This document shows, piece by piece, positions 25,052 through 33,315 of a stretch of DNA of 64,000 nt (its first letter is position 1; each line of letters begins with the position of its first letter). The translations under genes were made by a program, and so were the position numbers. This DNA is from Bacillota bacterium (GTDB lineage Bacteria; Bacillota; Clostridia; Christensenellales; Aristaeellaceae), in NCBI GenBank assembly GCA_023436585.1, contig JAEZIN010000003.1, positions 62,001 through 126,000 on the forward strand. The letters are read 5' to 3'. Below the pieces are notes generated by a model that ran no database searches, had not been told where the DNA came from, and saw only the letters and a list, made by a program, of their open reading frames with translations.

Positions 25052-25954
25052 TTAACCCTTGATCCCTATGGAAATCACATTTTGGGTAAGCTTGCGCTGG
25101 AAGGCAATGAACAGAAGGATGGGCGGGATGATGGCAAATACGATGGCCCGGATCACATCCATATCATTGACGCGGTCGGAGGTGCGGTACGTAAACAGCC
25201 GCACCATCACCGTTTCCAGGGGGGTGTTGCCAAGCACCAGATAAGGCAGCAGGAAATCAGACCAAGCGGCGTTCACCGCATAAATGAGGATGACGATGTT
25301 GATGGGCATGCTCAGCGGCACCACAATGCGGTAAAAGAGGCTCAAGTCATTGCAGCCGTCCAGGCGCGCCGCTTCCATCAGGGACGAGGGCATGGAATCA
25401 TAGAAATTCTTGAACAGAACAACGTAAAAGGCGTTCGCGCCGATGGCAAGCCACAGGGGCAGGAAGGAGCCGATCATGCCAAGGTTGGTAATGTTCATAA
25501 ACAGTGGAACCAGGCTGGTGGTGGCGGGGAGCATCAGGCTGCCCATAATCAGCCCATATACCACCTTGTGGCCCCACGGCTTCAAGCGGGAAATCACATA
25601 GGCAATCAAACCATTGAAAACGACGGCGCTTATCGTGCTGCCCAGCACCACCCAGAGGCTGTTTAAGTAAAAACGGTAGAACTTCATTTCCCGCCAGGTT
25701 TGCGCATACCCTTCCAGGCTGAAGGATACCGGCAGGAACTGGGGACGATATTTGTTGTCCAATCCCTTGACACCGCGGACAAACTCTTTGTTTTCCTTAA
25801 AGCCCGCCAGAATGACCCAAATGAGGGGCAATGCGCAAACGACCAGGGCGATAATACACACCAGGGCCATGAGGATGTAGCCGACCTGCACGGGACGTTT
25901 CCTCAGATCATAACCGCGGACGGAGCCATCCGACTTTGACGTGAATCTTTTCAT
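25052..25954 (-). CDS. Carbohydrate ABC transporter permease (MalG type)
   Basis: 300 residues with six membrane segments and the cytoplasmic EAA loop EAARLDGCNDLSLFYRIVVPL, where the ATPase docks. It is the second permease of the CUT1-type importer and ends ISIGIKG, as MalG-type permeases do. ATG 25954 is preceded by GGAGG 7 bases upstream; a GTG six codons earlier would overlap the upstream gene but has no site. No ATPase gene is in the operon, so a shared MsmK-type ATPase elsewhere is expected. Confidence 0.93.
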   Translation of the reverse strand: MKRFTSKSDGSVRGYDLRKRPVQVGYILMALVCIIALVVCALPLIWVILAGFKENKEFVRGVKGLDNKYRPQFLPVSFSLEGYAQTWREMKFYRFYLNSLWVVLGSTISAVVFNGLIAYVISRLKPWGHKVVYGLIMGSLMLPATTSLVPLFMNITNLGMIGSFLPLWLAIGANAFYVVLFKNFYDSMPSSLMEAARLDGCNDLSLFYRIVVPLSMPINIVILIYAVNAAWSDFLLPYLVLGNTPLETVMVRLFTYRTSDRVNDMDVIRAIVFAIIPPILLFIAFQRKLTQNVISIGIKG

Positions 25955-25968
25955 GCATTCCCCTCCCT

Positions 25969-26877
25969 TCACATATCCTTGGGCTTGTTGATCTTGTTGT
26001 AGACAAGCGTAAGGGTGATGAGCGCTATGGAAATGAGCACCGACACGGATGTGGCCTTGGCATAGTCGTACCGCTCAAAGGCGTAGCGGAACACCAATTG
26101 CATCAGCGATACAGAGGCATTGTTGGGTCCCCCATTGGTCATGACCAGGGGCTCATACAGCACCTGGAATACGGCAATCACCTGGAGGATCAGCAATGTT
26201 CTGCCCAGGTTATAGATTTGAGGGACGGTGATATGGCGGATACGCTGGCGTACATTGGCTCCGTCAATTATTGCCGCCTCGTACAGTTCCGGGTTGATGC
26301 CCTGAAGGCCCGCCAGATAGATCAGCGCGGTGGCTCCCGCTCCTCTCCAGGTCATGGCTACGACGATCACCGGTATGGCCAGGGAAGCGTTGCTCAGCCA
26401 TTCGCCGCTTTGAAGCCCGATGGAATTGAGCAGCATGTTCAACCCGCCGTTATCCCCGCTTTTAAACAAGTACCGCCACAAGAACACCGTCGCCAGGCCT
26501 GGTACGATGTTGGGCAGATAGATTGCCACACGGAAGAGGCTTTTCCCGTAGACCATTTCCTGAATAAATACAGCGAGGATGATCGGAACAAGAAAGCCGA
26601 TGATCAACGACCAGAAGGTATAGGAAAACGTATTGATCACCGCGGGCCAGAAATCGGGGTGCGCAATGACCGCGGCAAAGTTTTGGAGGCCCACGAAACC
26701 AACCGTCTTAAAGCCCTTTGTTTCATAAAGGCACAAGCGGAGGCTTTGCACAAGGGGCATCCATACAAAGAAGACAAAGAGGGCCAGGCTGGGCAGCATA
26801 ATACCCCAGGCAATGAGATTTCTTGTGATTTTTGTCCGCATTCTGTTGATTGGCCGGTGCGGTGCTGTTGTGATCAT
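25969..26877 (-). CDS. Carbohydrate ABC transporter permease (MalF/UgpA type)
   Basis: 302 residues, six membrane segments, EAA loop EAAIIDGANVRQRIRHITVPQI near residue 205. It pairs with the MalG-type permease encoded 14 bases downstream. ATG 26877 is preferred over ATG 26883, because AGGAGG is 8 bases before the former and only 2 before the latter. It is separated from the upstream binding-protein gene by two strong hairpins that may lower its expression. Confidence 0.93.
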   Translation of the reverse strand: MITTAPHRPINRMRTKITRNLIAWGIMLPSLALFVFFVWMPLVQSLRLCLYETKGFKTVGFVGLQNFAAVIAHPDFWPAVINTFSYTFWSLIIGFLVPIILAVFIQEMVYGKSLFRVAIYLPNIVPGLATVFLWRYLFKSGDNGGLNMLLNSIGLQSGEWLSNASLAIPVIVVAMTWRGAGATALIYLAGLQGINPELYEAAIIDGANVRQRIRHITVPQIYNLGRTLLILQVIAVFQVLYEPLVMTNGGPNNASVSLMQLVFRYAFERYDYAKATSVSVLISIALITLTLVYNKINKPKDM

Positions 26878-26924
26878 GCACATCGCCTCCTAGATTCAAT
26901 GAGGATGCAATAAAGGAAAGGGCG

Positions 26925-27004
26925 CTTGGGAAAAAGCGCTGTCACACGCTCTTTCCCAAGGGTCCCTATGCAAATGCGGGAGAGCCGGCATGACCGGCTC
27001 TCCC
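26925..27004 (-). promoter_or_regulatory. Tandem hairpins between binding-protein and permease genes
   Basis: Two hairpins lie in the gap. CTTGGGAAAAAGCG with CGCTCTTTCCCAAG (26925-26938 / 26947-26960) has one mismatch. GGGAGAGCCGG with CCGGCTCTCCC (26978-26988 / 26994-27004) is a perfect 11-bp stem. Neither has a full T-run, so partial termination or 3'-end stabilisation of the binding-protein mRNA is the likely role. Confidence 0.7.
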
Positions 27005-27035
27005 GGCAACAGGGAAGCTTACAAGGATTGTAGGA

Positions 27036-28418
27036 TTACTTGTTTACGCCGGCATCCAGCAGCGCCTGCAGGTTTGCATCGGCGGTATCCAGCAGAGCCT
27101 GCACATCGGCGTTCTGGTCGGTGACAACAGCCTGCAGAACCTTGGTCAGTTCGGCATACATGTCCTGCGTCTGCGCGGGTTCTTCCGTGCGCAGGGCGCC
27201 TTCGGTGTTGATCAGGTTGAAGTACTGTTCGAACATCCGGGGATCCACATTGGCGTTCTGCGCAACAGCGTCACGCTGTGCGGCGTTGTATTCGTCATCC
27301 GTCCAGGCGGGCACGGGAACATCCAGAACGGGAACGCCACGGTCCTTGCGGCTCTTGGCATCCAGCAGCATGCCGTTCTTTGCGCTTTCGGTGAGAATGG
27401 GGGCGCGGCCCATGCATTCCAGGTACCGAAGGCCGGCCATGATCTGCTCATGGGTGGAGCTTTTGGCGAACATGTAGGGCGTGCCGCCGGAGAGGGTGAA
27501 GGCGCCGGCAGGGCCAGCGGGGATGCCAACCATCATGAGCTTATCGGTGGCCAGGCCGTTGCCTTCGGTGGGCTGATTCACAGCGTCGCTGGCAGCAATG
27601 TACATGGCCGCAGCGCCGGTGCCCAGCTGGGCAAAGCCGGTGCCCCAGTTTTCGGTGGTGGGATCGCTGGTCAGCAGGTCATACTTCCATTTGAGGTCTT
27701 TCACAAACTGCATGGCAGCCACGGCTTCGGGGCTGTTCAGGTTGGCTTCCCATTTGCCTTCGGCATTCTGGCTCTCCAGGGTGGCGCCGAAGGTCCAGGC
27801 GATGTTGCTAAAATGCCAGCCGCCGGCATTATCGGCAGCCAGGAGGCACAGGGCGGCAGAACCGGTTTTTTCCTTGATGGTCTGACCAGCGGTGATGAAC
27901 TCTTCCCAGGTCTTGGGGTAGAGGGGCAGGCCGTCAGCATCCACAAGGCCGGCATCTTCAAACACTTCCGCGTTGATCATCAGGCCCAGGGCATAGCCGT
28001 CACGGGGCAGGGCGTACACGCGGCCCTCGCTGTCGGACAGCAGCTTGCGGACGATGGGGTTCATCTTGTCCAGCCAGCCCAGCTCCTGGAGTTCATCGGT
28101 GATATCGGCCACAAAGCCGGCCTTGATGAGCTTCTGGGGCTCGGTGTACCAGGATTCAAACAGGGTCGGCGCGGTGCCGGCTTCCGCCATGGAGATGAAG
28201 GTGTCCACAGCGTACTTGTAATGGGCCTTCACGACTTCCACATCGGGCATAATGGCCTGGAAGGCGGGCAGGAAGTTGGTTTCATGGGCCTCGATGGCGC
28301 CGGTGTCTACGTCTTCGGGCCAGATGCCCAGCGTCAGCGTGACTTTGCCTTCCGCCATGGCGGAGAAGGCGCCCAAAGCCAGCAGGAGGCTCAGGAGCAG
28401 GGCTACGAACTTTTTCAT
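27036..28418 (-). CDS. Extracellular sugar-binding protein of the ABC importer
   Basis: 460 residues of the SBP type 1 family. The signal peptide is MKKFVALLLSLLLALGAFSAMA with predicted cleavage before EGKVTL. The N-terminus of the mature protein lacks the lipobox Cys that usually anchors such proteins in Gram-positive bacteria. The body has typical features (VYALPRDGYALGLMINAEVF, LYPKTWEEF). It delivers an unknown saccharide to the permease pair. ATG 28418 has AAGGAGG 7 bases upstream. It is the first gene of the operon, under a consensus promoter flanked by two LacI-type operators. Confidence 0.92.
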   Translation of the reverse strand: MKKFVALLLSLLLALGAFSAMAEGKVTLTLGIWPEDVDTGAIEAHETNFLPAFQAIMPDVEVVKAHYKYAVDTFISMAEAGTAPTLFESWYTEPQKLIKAGFVADITDELQELGWLDKMNPIVRKLLSDSEGRVYALPRDGYALGLMINAEVFEDAGLVDADGLPLYPKTWEEFITAGQTIKEKTGSAALCLLAADNAGGWHFSNIAWTFGATLESQNAEGKWEANLNSPEAVAAMQFVKDLKWKYDLLTSDPTTENWGTGFAQLGTGAAAMYIAASDAVNQPTEGNGLATDKLMMVGIPAGPAGAFTLSGGTPYMFAKSSTHEQIMAGLRYLECMGRAPILTESAKNGMLLDAKSRKDRGVPVLDVPVPAWTDDEYNAAQRDAVAQNANVDPRMFEQYFNLINTEGALRTEEPAQTQDMYAELTKVLQAVVTDQNADVQALLDTADANLQALLDAGVNK

Positions 28419-28517
28419 GGGGGTTCCTCCTTCTAAAATAGGTGATGGTATACAAGGGAGGGGCGCAAGGACCCTCCGGAGGCCCGGAAGCAAAACCAGG
28501 TTGTGGAATTTGGCAAG

Positions 28518-28531
28518 GTTTTACGTTCAAC
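28518..28531. promoter_or_regulatory. LacI-type operator O1
   Basis: GTTTTACGTTCAAC is a pseudo-palindrome centred on CG (10 of 14 positions symmetric). It lies over the predicted transcription start of the sugar operon. Its left half is repeated, inverted, in O2. Confidence 0.65.
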
Positions 28532-28538
28532 TAGTCAA

Positions 28539-28567
28539 AGTATAACACCGGAATTCCCCTGTGTCAA
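28539..28567 (-). promoter_or_regulatory. Sigma-A promoter of the sugar operon
   Basis: On the minus strand: TTGACA (28567-28562), 17-base spacer, TATACT (28544-28539). It sits exactly between operators O1 and O2. Confidence 0.85.
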
Positions 28568-28571
28568 TACC

Positions 28572-28585
28572 GTTTCACGTAAAAC
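28572..28585. promoter_or_regulatory. LacI-type operator O2
   Basis: GTTTCACGTAAAAC is symmetric at 12 of 14 positions about a central CG, as expected for LacI/CcpA-family sites. Its centre is 54 bases from O1, about five helical turns, so looping between the two is possible. Confidence 0.7.
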
Positions 28586-28622
28586 CTACAAAAAGTTTCG
28601 GATGTTTCCGAGCGTATCTTCC

Positions 28623-28650
28623 TTGCAAACCAACCATTCTATGCTATAAT
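28623..28650 (+). promoter_or_regulatory. Promoter of the LacI-family gene
   Basis: TTGCAA (28623-28628), 16-base spacer, TATAAT (28645-28650). It lies about 38 bases downstream of O2, so the regulator may also limit its own expression. Confidence 0.7.
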
Positions 28651-28690
28651 AACCATACACAGAACAAGCGGCCGAAGGGGGAAAAGGGAC

Positions 28691-29710
28691 TTGGTCACCA
28701 TCAAGGATGTGGCACGGGCAGTCGGCGTCAGCACCACCACGGTATCCAACGTTATCCATGGAAACGTGGGCCGCGTATCGCCGGATATGGTGGCGAAGAT
28801 TCAGGCATCCATCCAGCGCCTGGGGTATGTACCCAACATGTCGGCCAGGGCACTGGTGAACAATGCCTCCCGCATTATCGGCGTCATCAATCACCTGGTC
28901 CCCCTAAAAAGCGGCGGCTTTTTTCAGGACCCCTTCCACGGCGCGCTGCTGGCGGGGATTGAGCAAACGCTGCGGGAGCGGGAGTACTATTTGATGGTGC
29001 GTACCATCGACAACGTGCCGGAGCTTTTGTCACTGCTAAACAACTGGAATCTGGACGGGCTGATCCTGACGGGGATTTTCCCCACGGATTTTTATGAAAG
29101 CCTGATGGCGCAAAAAACGCCCATCCTTCTCATCGACAGCTACATACAAAACGACCAGGTGCTGCAGGTGCGCCTTGAAGACCAGCAGGGTGGGTATCTT
29201 GGCACAAAGCACCTTTTGGAAAGCGGCCACCGGAATATCCTCTTCTGCGGTCCGCCCATCCTGGAGGAAGGCGTTCTGGCCCGGCGCTTTAACGGGTACT
29301 GCCAGGCGCTGGAGGAATACCATGTAAAGGTGGACATGAAAAACGTCTACCAGCAGGAAATTGGCATCGAGCAGGGTACGGCGCTGGGCCGGGATCTGGC
29401 CAGGCGGCAGGATTACACAGCCATTTTCGCCACGGCCGATATACTGGCGGCCGGGCTCATCTCCGGCCTTCAGGAAGCGGGCAGAAGGGTCCCGGAGGAT
29501 ATTTCCATCGTGGGCTTCGATGATTTGAACATCGCCCGCTTAACCAGCCCGCAGCTTACCACCGTCCACCAGGATGTAGTGGAAAAGGGCGTCATCGCGG
29601 CCAGAATGCTTGTGGATGCGCTGCAGGGCCGGGACCGTGAAACGCCACACAGCGTGGTGCTGCCGGTCCGCCTGGTATCCCGCCAGTCGGTACGCCGCAT
29701 AGAAAGTTAA
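28691..29710 (+). CDS. LacI-family transcriptional repressor of the sugar operon
   Basis: 339 residues. The N-terminal helix-turn-helix TIKDVARAVGVSTTTVSNVIHG and hinge RLGYVPNMSARAL are followed by a periplasmic-binding-protein-like ligand domain that ends with VPEDISIVGFDDLNIARLTSPQLTTV. The start is TTG at 28691, since the conserved HTH begins immediately after it and an AAGGGGG/AAAGGGA purine tract is upstream. It is divergent from the sugar operon, whose promoter carries two matching operators, so it is very likely the local regulator. Its inducer should be the imported sugar or a product of it. Confidence 0.93.
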   Translation: MVTIKDVARAVGVSTTTVSNVIHGNVGRVSPDMVAKIQASIQRLGYVPNMSARALVNNASRIIGVINHLVPLKSGGFFQDPFHGALLAGIEQTLREREYYLMVRTIDNVPELLSLLNNWNLDGLILTGIFPTDFYESLMAQKTPILLIDSYIQNDQVLQVRLEDQQGGYLGTKHLLESGHRNILFCGPPILEEGVLARRFNGYCQALEEYHVKVDMKNVYQQEIGIEQGTALGRDLARRQDYTAIFATADILAAGLISGLQEAGRRVPEDISIVGFDDLNIARLTSPQLTTVHQDVVEKGVIAARMLVDALQGRDRETPHSVVLPVRLVSRQSVRRIES

Positions 29711-29726
29711 TGTATTGGGAGGACGC

Positions 29727-30494
29727 ATGCTCAAGACCTTTTTGGACATCATCCAGGCAGCCGGGGAAAAAATGCTGGGATTCGACCGGCCCGAGATTTA
29801 TCAAAAGGACGGCCACGCCAATTTCGTAACTGAAGCCGATATCGCGGTGCAGGCATATCTAATGGAAGAATTGAAAAAGGCCGCGCCGGATGCGGCTTTT
29901 TTCGCGGAAGAGAAGGAAAACGAAGCGCTGACGGACGCGCCGACGTTTGTGATCGATCCCATCGACGGCACCACCAACTTCATGCGGGGCCGCAAATGCT
30001 CGTCCATTTCCGTGGCGCTTTTGAAAAACAAAACGCCTGTGCTGGCCGCCGTATTGAACCCCTACTTTAAAGAGCTTTTCCACGCGGAGAAGGGGAAAGG
30101 CGCGTTTTTGAACGGGGCACCCATCCATGTTTCCAGCCAGGGCTTTGCTAACGCGCTGGTGAGCATGGGCACATCGCCCTATGACGCCATTTTGGCCAGC
30201 AAGACCATGCGAGCGGCGGAGAAGTTCCTGCTTGCGGCCGGCGACCTTCGGCGCACCGGTTCCGCGGCCATCGACCTGTGCGATGTGGCCTGCGGCCGCA
30301 GTGACATCTACTGGGAGCTGATCCTGTCCCCCTGGGATTATGCGGCCGGGGCGCTGCTGGTGACGGAAGCAGGCGGGAGGATCGGTATTCCAGGCCGGGG
30401 AGATTTGATCTTTGGTCAAAAGACGCCGGTTCTGGCGGCCAACCCTGAGTGTTTTCATCAAGCGGAGGAAATTCTAACAGCGGCTATCGCATAA
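29727..30494 (+). CDS. Inositol monophosphatase family protein
   Basis: 255 residues with the metal-binding motifs of the family: EEK (61-63), DPIDGTTNF (77-85) and WDYAAG near the C-terminus. Members hydrolyse inositol phosphates, fructose-1,6-bisphosphate or PAP in a Mg2+-dependent reaction; SuhB is the common bacterial type. The substrate is not defined by the motifs. ATG 29727 follows GGGAGG; it starts 16 bases after the lacI-type gene, so the two are probably cotranscribed. A terminator lies 8 bases after the stop. Confidence 0.9.
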   Translation: MLKTFLDIIQAAGEKMLGFDRPEIYQKDGHANFVTEADIAVQAYLMEELKKAAPDAAFFAEEKENEALTDAPTFVIDPIDGTTNFMRGRKCSSISVALLKNKTPVLAAVLNPYFKELFHAEKGKGAFLNGAPIHVSSQGFANALVSMGTSPYDAILASKTMRAAEKFLLAAGDLRRTGSAAIDLCDVACGRSDIYWELILSPWDYAAGALLVTEAGGRIGIPGRGDLIFGQKTPVLAANPECFHQAEEILTAAIA

Positions 30495-30501
30495 AAGCAT
30501 C

Positions 30502-30536
30502 GCGTATGGCGGAACGAATCCCGCCATGCGCTTTTT
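30502..30536. terminator. Terminator between convergent genes
   Basis: GCGTATGGCGG (30502-30512) pairs with CCGCCATGCGC (30521-30531) and is followed by TTTTTAATG. The minus strand also runs into CTTTTATG. The hairpin abuts the stop codon of the convergent beta-lactamase-like gene. Confidence 0.85.
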
Positions 30537-31395
30537 AATGCGCCTGCTTCTTTGCAAGCTCCAGCGTCTTTTGAAGCAACCGGATGTCACCCGCTTTGCC
30601 ATGGCCGGGGATCACGATCATAACATTGGCTTCGCTGTACTTTGCCATGAGCCTTTCCAAGGAAACAGGCCATTGCGCAAGGTTCGCATCATCCGTATTG
30701 CCAAGGTTCGCCGAGCTCAATTCCTTGACCATGCAGCCGCCGAACAGTATCTTCTTTTGTGGATCATACACGGTGATATTGTCGGGGGAGTGGGTTTCTC
30801 CCGGATAATACAGAATGAGGCTTTCCGCACCAAAGGATAGCTTTTTCTCTTCGTCCGTGTGTAAATCCATCAGTTCCGTAGGCGGCACATATGCTTGATC
30901 CCTATAAACATCGCAGAATCTTTTATCCTTCGGGGCCTTAAGGTTATTGAGGAACCAGCTTCTGGACTTTTCTCCCCTTTCCTGTATCATTCCCGCTGTT
31001 TTGCTTGTCCCATAGATGGGTATCCCCTGCTCTTTGAGATACTGGTTTCCGCCCAGGTTGTCAAAGTGAAAGCCAGTGCTTAAGGCGGTGAATTGAGCCT
31101 CTTCGCCTACCTGCCCACGCACCCATTCCACCAGCGTTTTTGTCGCCTCATATGTGTAAGGCGTATCCACCAGCACGATTTGCGAGTTCTCCATCTCCAT
31201 TACAAGAGAATTGGCGCCCCATGGGAAGGAATGAACGGCCATCAGCACGCCGTCCGCCGCTTTTTCCACCGTCAAGTCCACGCTCAAGGCTACAGGCTCC
31301 TTCAGGTCCAGCTTGTATCTGTGCTCCGCTAGCCCGCCCAGGGATACGCATAACAGGGCCAGCAGCAAAACGAAACACACCCTGCACACTTTCAT
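30535..31395 (-). CDS. Secreted B1-type metallo-beta-lactamase homologue with altered Zn1 site
   Basis: 286 residues with a signal segment (about 1-22). It follows subclass B1 enzymes closely in the second half: GETHSPDN (His202), GGCMVK (Cys221, Lys224), LGNTDDAN (Asn233) and PGHGKAGD (His265). The first metal motif, HxHxD in B1, reads GFHFD (Gly108, His110, Asp112), so one of three Zn1 ligands is missing. Zn2 ligands (Asp112, Cys221, His265) look intact. It may be a mono-zinc hydrolase, with or without beta-lactam activity. ATG 31395 has AGGAG 8 bases upstream. It lies 94 bases after the DeoR gene on the same strand. Confidence 0.85.
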   Translation of the reverse strand: MKVCRVCFVLLLALLCVSLGGLAEHRYKLDLKEPVALSVDLTVEKAADGVLMAVHSFPWGANSLVMEMENSQIVLVDTPYTYEATKTLVEWVRGQVGEEAQFTALSTGFHFDNLGGNQYLKEQGIPIYGTSKTAGMIQERGEKSRSWFLNNLKAPKDKRFCDVYRDQAYVPPTELMDLHTDEEKKLSFGAESLILYYPGETHSPDNITVYDPQKKILFGGCMVKELSSANLGNTDDANLAQWPVSLERLMAKYSEANVMIVIPGHGKAGDIRLLQKTLELAKKQAH

Positions 31396-31489
31396 ATGCT
31401 TTTCTCCTTTGTGATTTTCCGGCACACCTTTTGACGCCCCATCCTTTATAACGACGGACGCGCACAATCCTATCCCGTGCATGCTGTCT

Positions 31490-32254
31490 TTAAGGATAGA
31501 TCACCTTCACATTGGCCTTTGCAAAAACCTCCAGCCATTGATCCGAAGGCTTTTCATTGGTCACAAGGCAGTCAATTTCGTCGATCCCGCAGAAAAAACG
31601 GAAGGAGGTGCGGTCAAACTTCGAGCTGTCGCACAGGAAAACCGCCTTGCGGGCGCACTTGAGCATCTGCTTTTTGATGAGGACGTCTTCCTCGTTTACA
31701 TCGGTGACGCCGCTTTCCATGGAGATGGACCGGGCGGAAAAGAAAAGCACATCACACGTGAAGTCGGCCACCCGTTGGCGCGCCGCCTCCCCCGTAAAGC
31801 CCCGGGCAAATGTGTTCAGCCAGCCGCCGGTGCAGCAGATTTGCGCGCCGGGAATGTTATCCAGGCAGTCCAGGGCCAATTGGGCGCTGTTGGTGAGGAT
31901 TTTCAGGTTGCTTTTCTTGCCCAAAAAGCGAACCATGTGGGCCACGGTGCTTGTGCAGTCCAGGGAGATGTGCATATCGTCCCTCACCAGCTTGGCGGCC
32001 AGCTTGCCGATGATGTTCTTCTCCGCTTTGTTTTCAAAGGTGCGTATGGTGTATGGAATTTCGCTGGTCTGATGCTCGATGAGCATGGCGCCGCCATAGG
32101 TGCGGCGAAGCAGGCCCTCCTTCTCCAACTCCGCAAAGTCCCTGCGGATGGTGGACGGGCTGACGCCATACTGCTTGGACAACTGGCTGACCAGCACGGC
32201 CTTTTTCAGCCTGAGCTCCTTCAATATGTCATCCACGCGCTCAATATTCAGCAT
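31490..32254 (-). CDS. DeoR-family transcriptional regulator
   Basis: 254 residues, the standard length. The N-terminal winged helix includes VLVSQLSKQYGVSPSTIRRDFAELEKEGLLRRTYGGA, a perfect family pattern. The C-terminal sensor domain carries the usual sugar-phosphate-binding features (LDCTSTVAHM, ILTNSAQLAL). Most relatives repress sugar-phosphate utilisation operons. No sugar genes flank it here, so its target is unclear. The ATG at 32254 fits the family N-terminus. The frame remains open far upstream but without support. The promoter is at 32322-32350. Confidence 0.92.
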   Translation of the reverse strand: MLNIERVDDILKELRLKKAVLVSQLSKQYGVSPSTIRRDFAELEKEGLLRRTYGGAMLIEHQTSEIPYTIRTFENKAEKNIIGKLAAKLVRDDMHISLDCTSTVAHMVRFLGKKSNLKILTNSAQLALDCLDNIPGAQICCTGGWLNTFARGFTGEAARQRVADFTCDVLFFSARSISMESGVTDVNEEDVLIKKQMLKCARKAVFLCDSSKFDRTSFRFFCGIDEIDCLVTNEKPSDQWLEVFAKANVKVIYP

Positions 32255-32321
32255 AAGCCTGCTCTCCCCGCGCTTTTGTGCGCGGAACCAGGCGCTTTGT
32301 CGCCTGCTCCGCTTTAGGCTT

Positions 32322-32350
32322 ATGGTATCACAGGCTGTTTTTTCTGTAAA
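32322..32350 (-). promoter_or_regulatory. Promoter of the DeoR-family gene
   Basis: On the minus strand: TTTACA (32350-32345), 17-base spacer, TACCAT (32327-32322). A GC-rich hairpin (GGAACCAGGCG/CGCCTGCTCC, about 32284-32310) lies in the leader. Confidence 0.6.
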
Positions 32351-32397
32351 CCAACCGGACGGCTCTGTGTAAAAATTACCTTTGTGCCCGTACACAA

Positions 32398-33315
32398 TCA
32401 TTTCTGTTTTACATATATATTGGCTTCGCCCGTCTTTACAAAGCCCAGGGAAGCATACAGCAGAATGGCCTCGGCATGGCCGGCGGATGTGCTGACGAAG
32501 ACATGCTTCATGCCCGGGCATTTGAGCTTGATGAGCCCTTGCGTTAAAAGGCGCCTGGAGACTCCCCTGCGGCGGTACGCGGGAAGGCAGGCTGCCGGCT
32601 CCAGCAGCGCGGTCTTGCTCTCTTCGTCCACCCACCAGGTTGCAAAGGCCATGAAATCGTTGGTCTGTCCGTCACGAACCACGTATTCCAGCGCTGTTTG
32701 ATACGCTGGAGAGGCAAGGTACATGCCGAACATTTCCTCTGTCACCTCGGAACCCGATGGGATGGCGGCGTGAAAAATACGCTCGGGGAAATCCTCCTGC
32801 GCAAGCATCGAGATTTTTTCGGAGTCAGCAGCAGCCACGTTTGGTTCCCAATGATCCAAATGGAGCACGGCTTGATACCGCTCCTCCTCTTCTTTTCGGA
32901 ACCCATGGCGCAAAAGCGCTTCGCATTGAGCTATATCCAGGCTGTTGACGGTGGTAGTATAGGACGCACCGTCCTCAAAGCAACCGCCGGCCAGCGCAAG
33001 CGCCTCCTCCAGGCATTCTTCCCGGTCCGGCAGCAGGCGGAGCACAAACTCCCCTTCCTTCCGATAAGCCAGCAGATAGCCAACCGCCTCGCCGCCTACA
33101 TACAGGAGATTGCCGTAGTTGAACAAGTCCATGGCACCGTCGCCGAACAGGTACCGGTCATAGCGCAGGCCGCCCGGATGCATCTGCCAGCAATCATGCC
33201 CTTTCTTACCGCAAATGGTGCTTTCGATTTTGCACATGGTATCGAAGTCTGCTTCTGTGGATACGTTCCGCAATATCAGCATTTTCATCATCCGTTCATT
33301 CTCATCTCTAGGCAT
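32398..33315 (-). CDS. GNAT-family N-acetyltransferase
   Basis: 305 residues. The C-terminal GNAT domain has the acetyl-CoA pyrophosphate-binding pattern CLPAYRRRGVSRRLL followed by the final LLYASLGFVKTG strand. The N-terminal half looks like a second, degenerate GNAT domain (VGGEAVGYLLAY). The acceptor substrate is unknown. ATG 33315 has GGAG 5-7 bases upstream. A TGCCA/TGGCA palindrome with an AT-rich centre (about 33348-33364) lies upstream, of unknown meaning. Confidence 0.85.
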   Translation of the reverse strand: MPRDENERMMKMLILRNVSTEADFDTMCKIESTICGKKGHDCWQMHPGGLRYDRYLFGDGAMDLFNYGNLLYVGGEAVGYLLAYRKEGEFVLRLLPDREECLEEALALAGGCFEDGASYTTTVNSLDIAQCEALLRHGFRKEEEERYQAVLHLDHWEPNVAAADSEKISMLAQEDFPERIFHAAIPSGSEVTEEMFGMYLASPAYQTALEYVVRDGQTNDFMAFATWWVDEESKTALLEPAACLPAYRRRGVSRRLLTQGLIKLKCPGMKHVFVSTSAGHAEAILLYASLGFVKTGEANIYVKQK

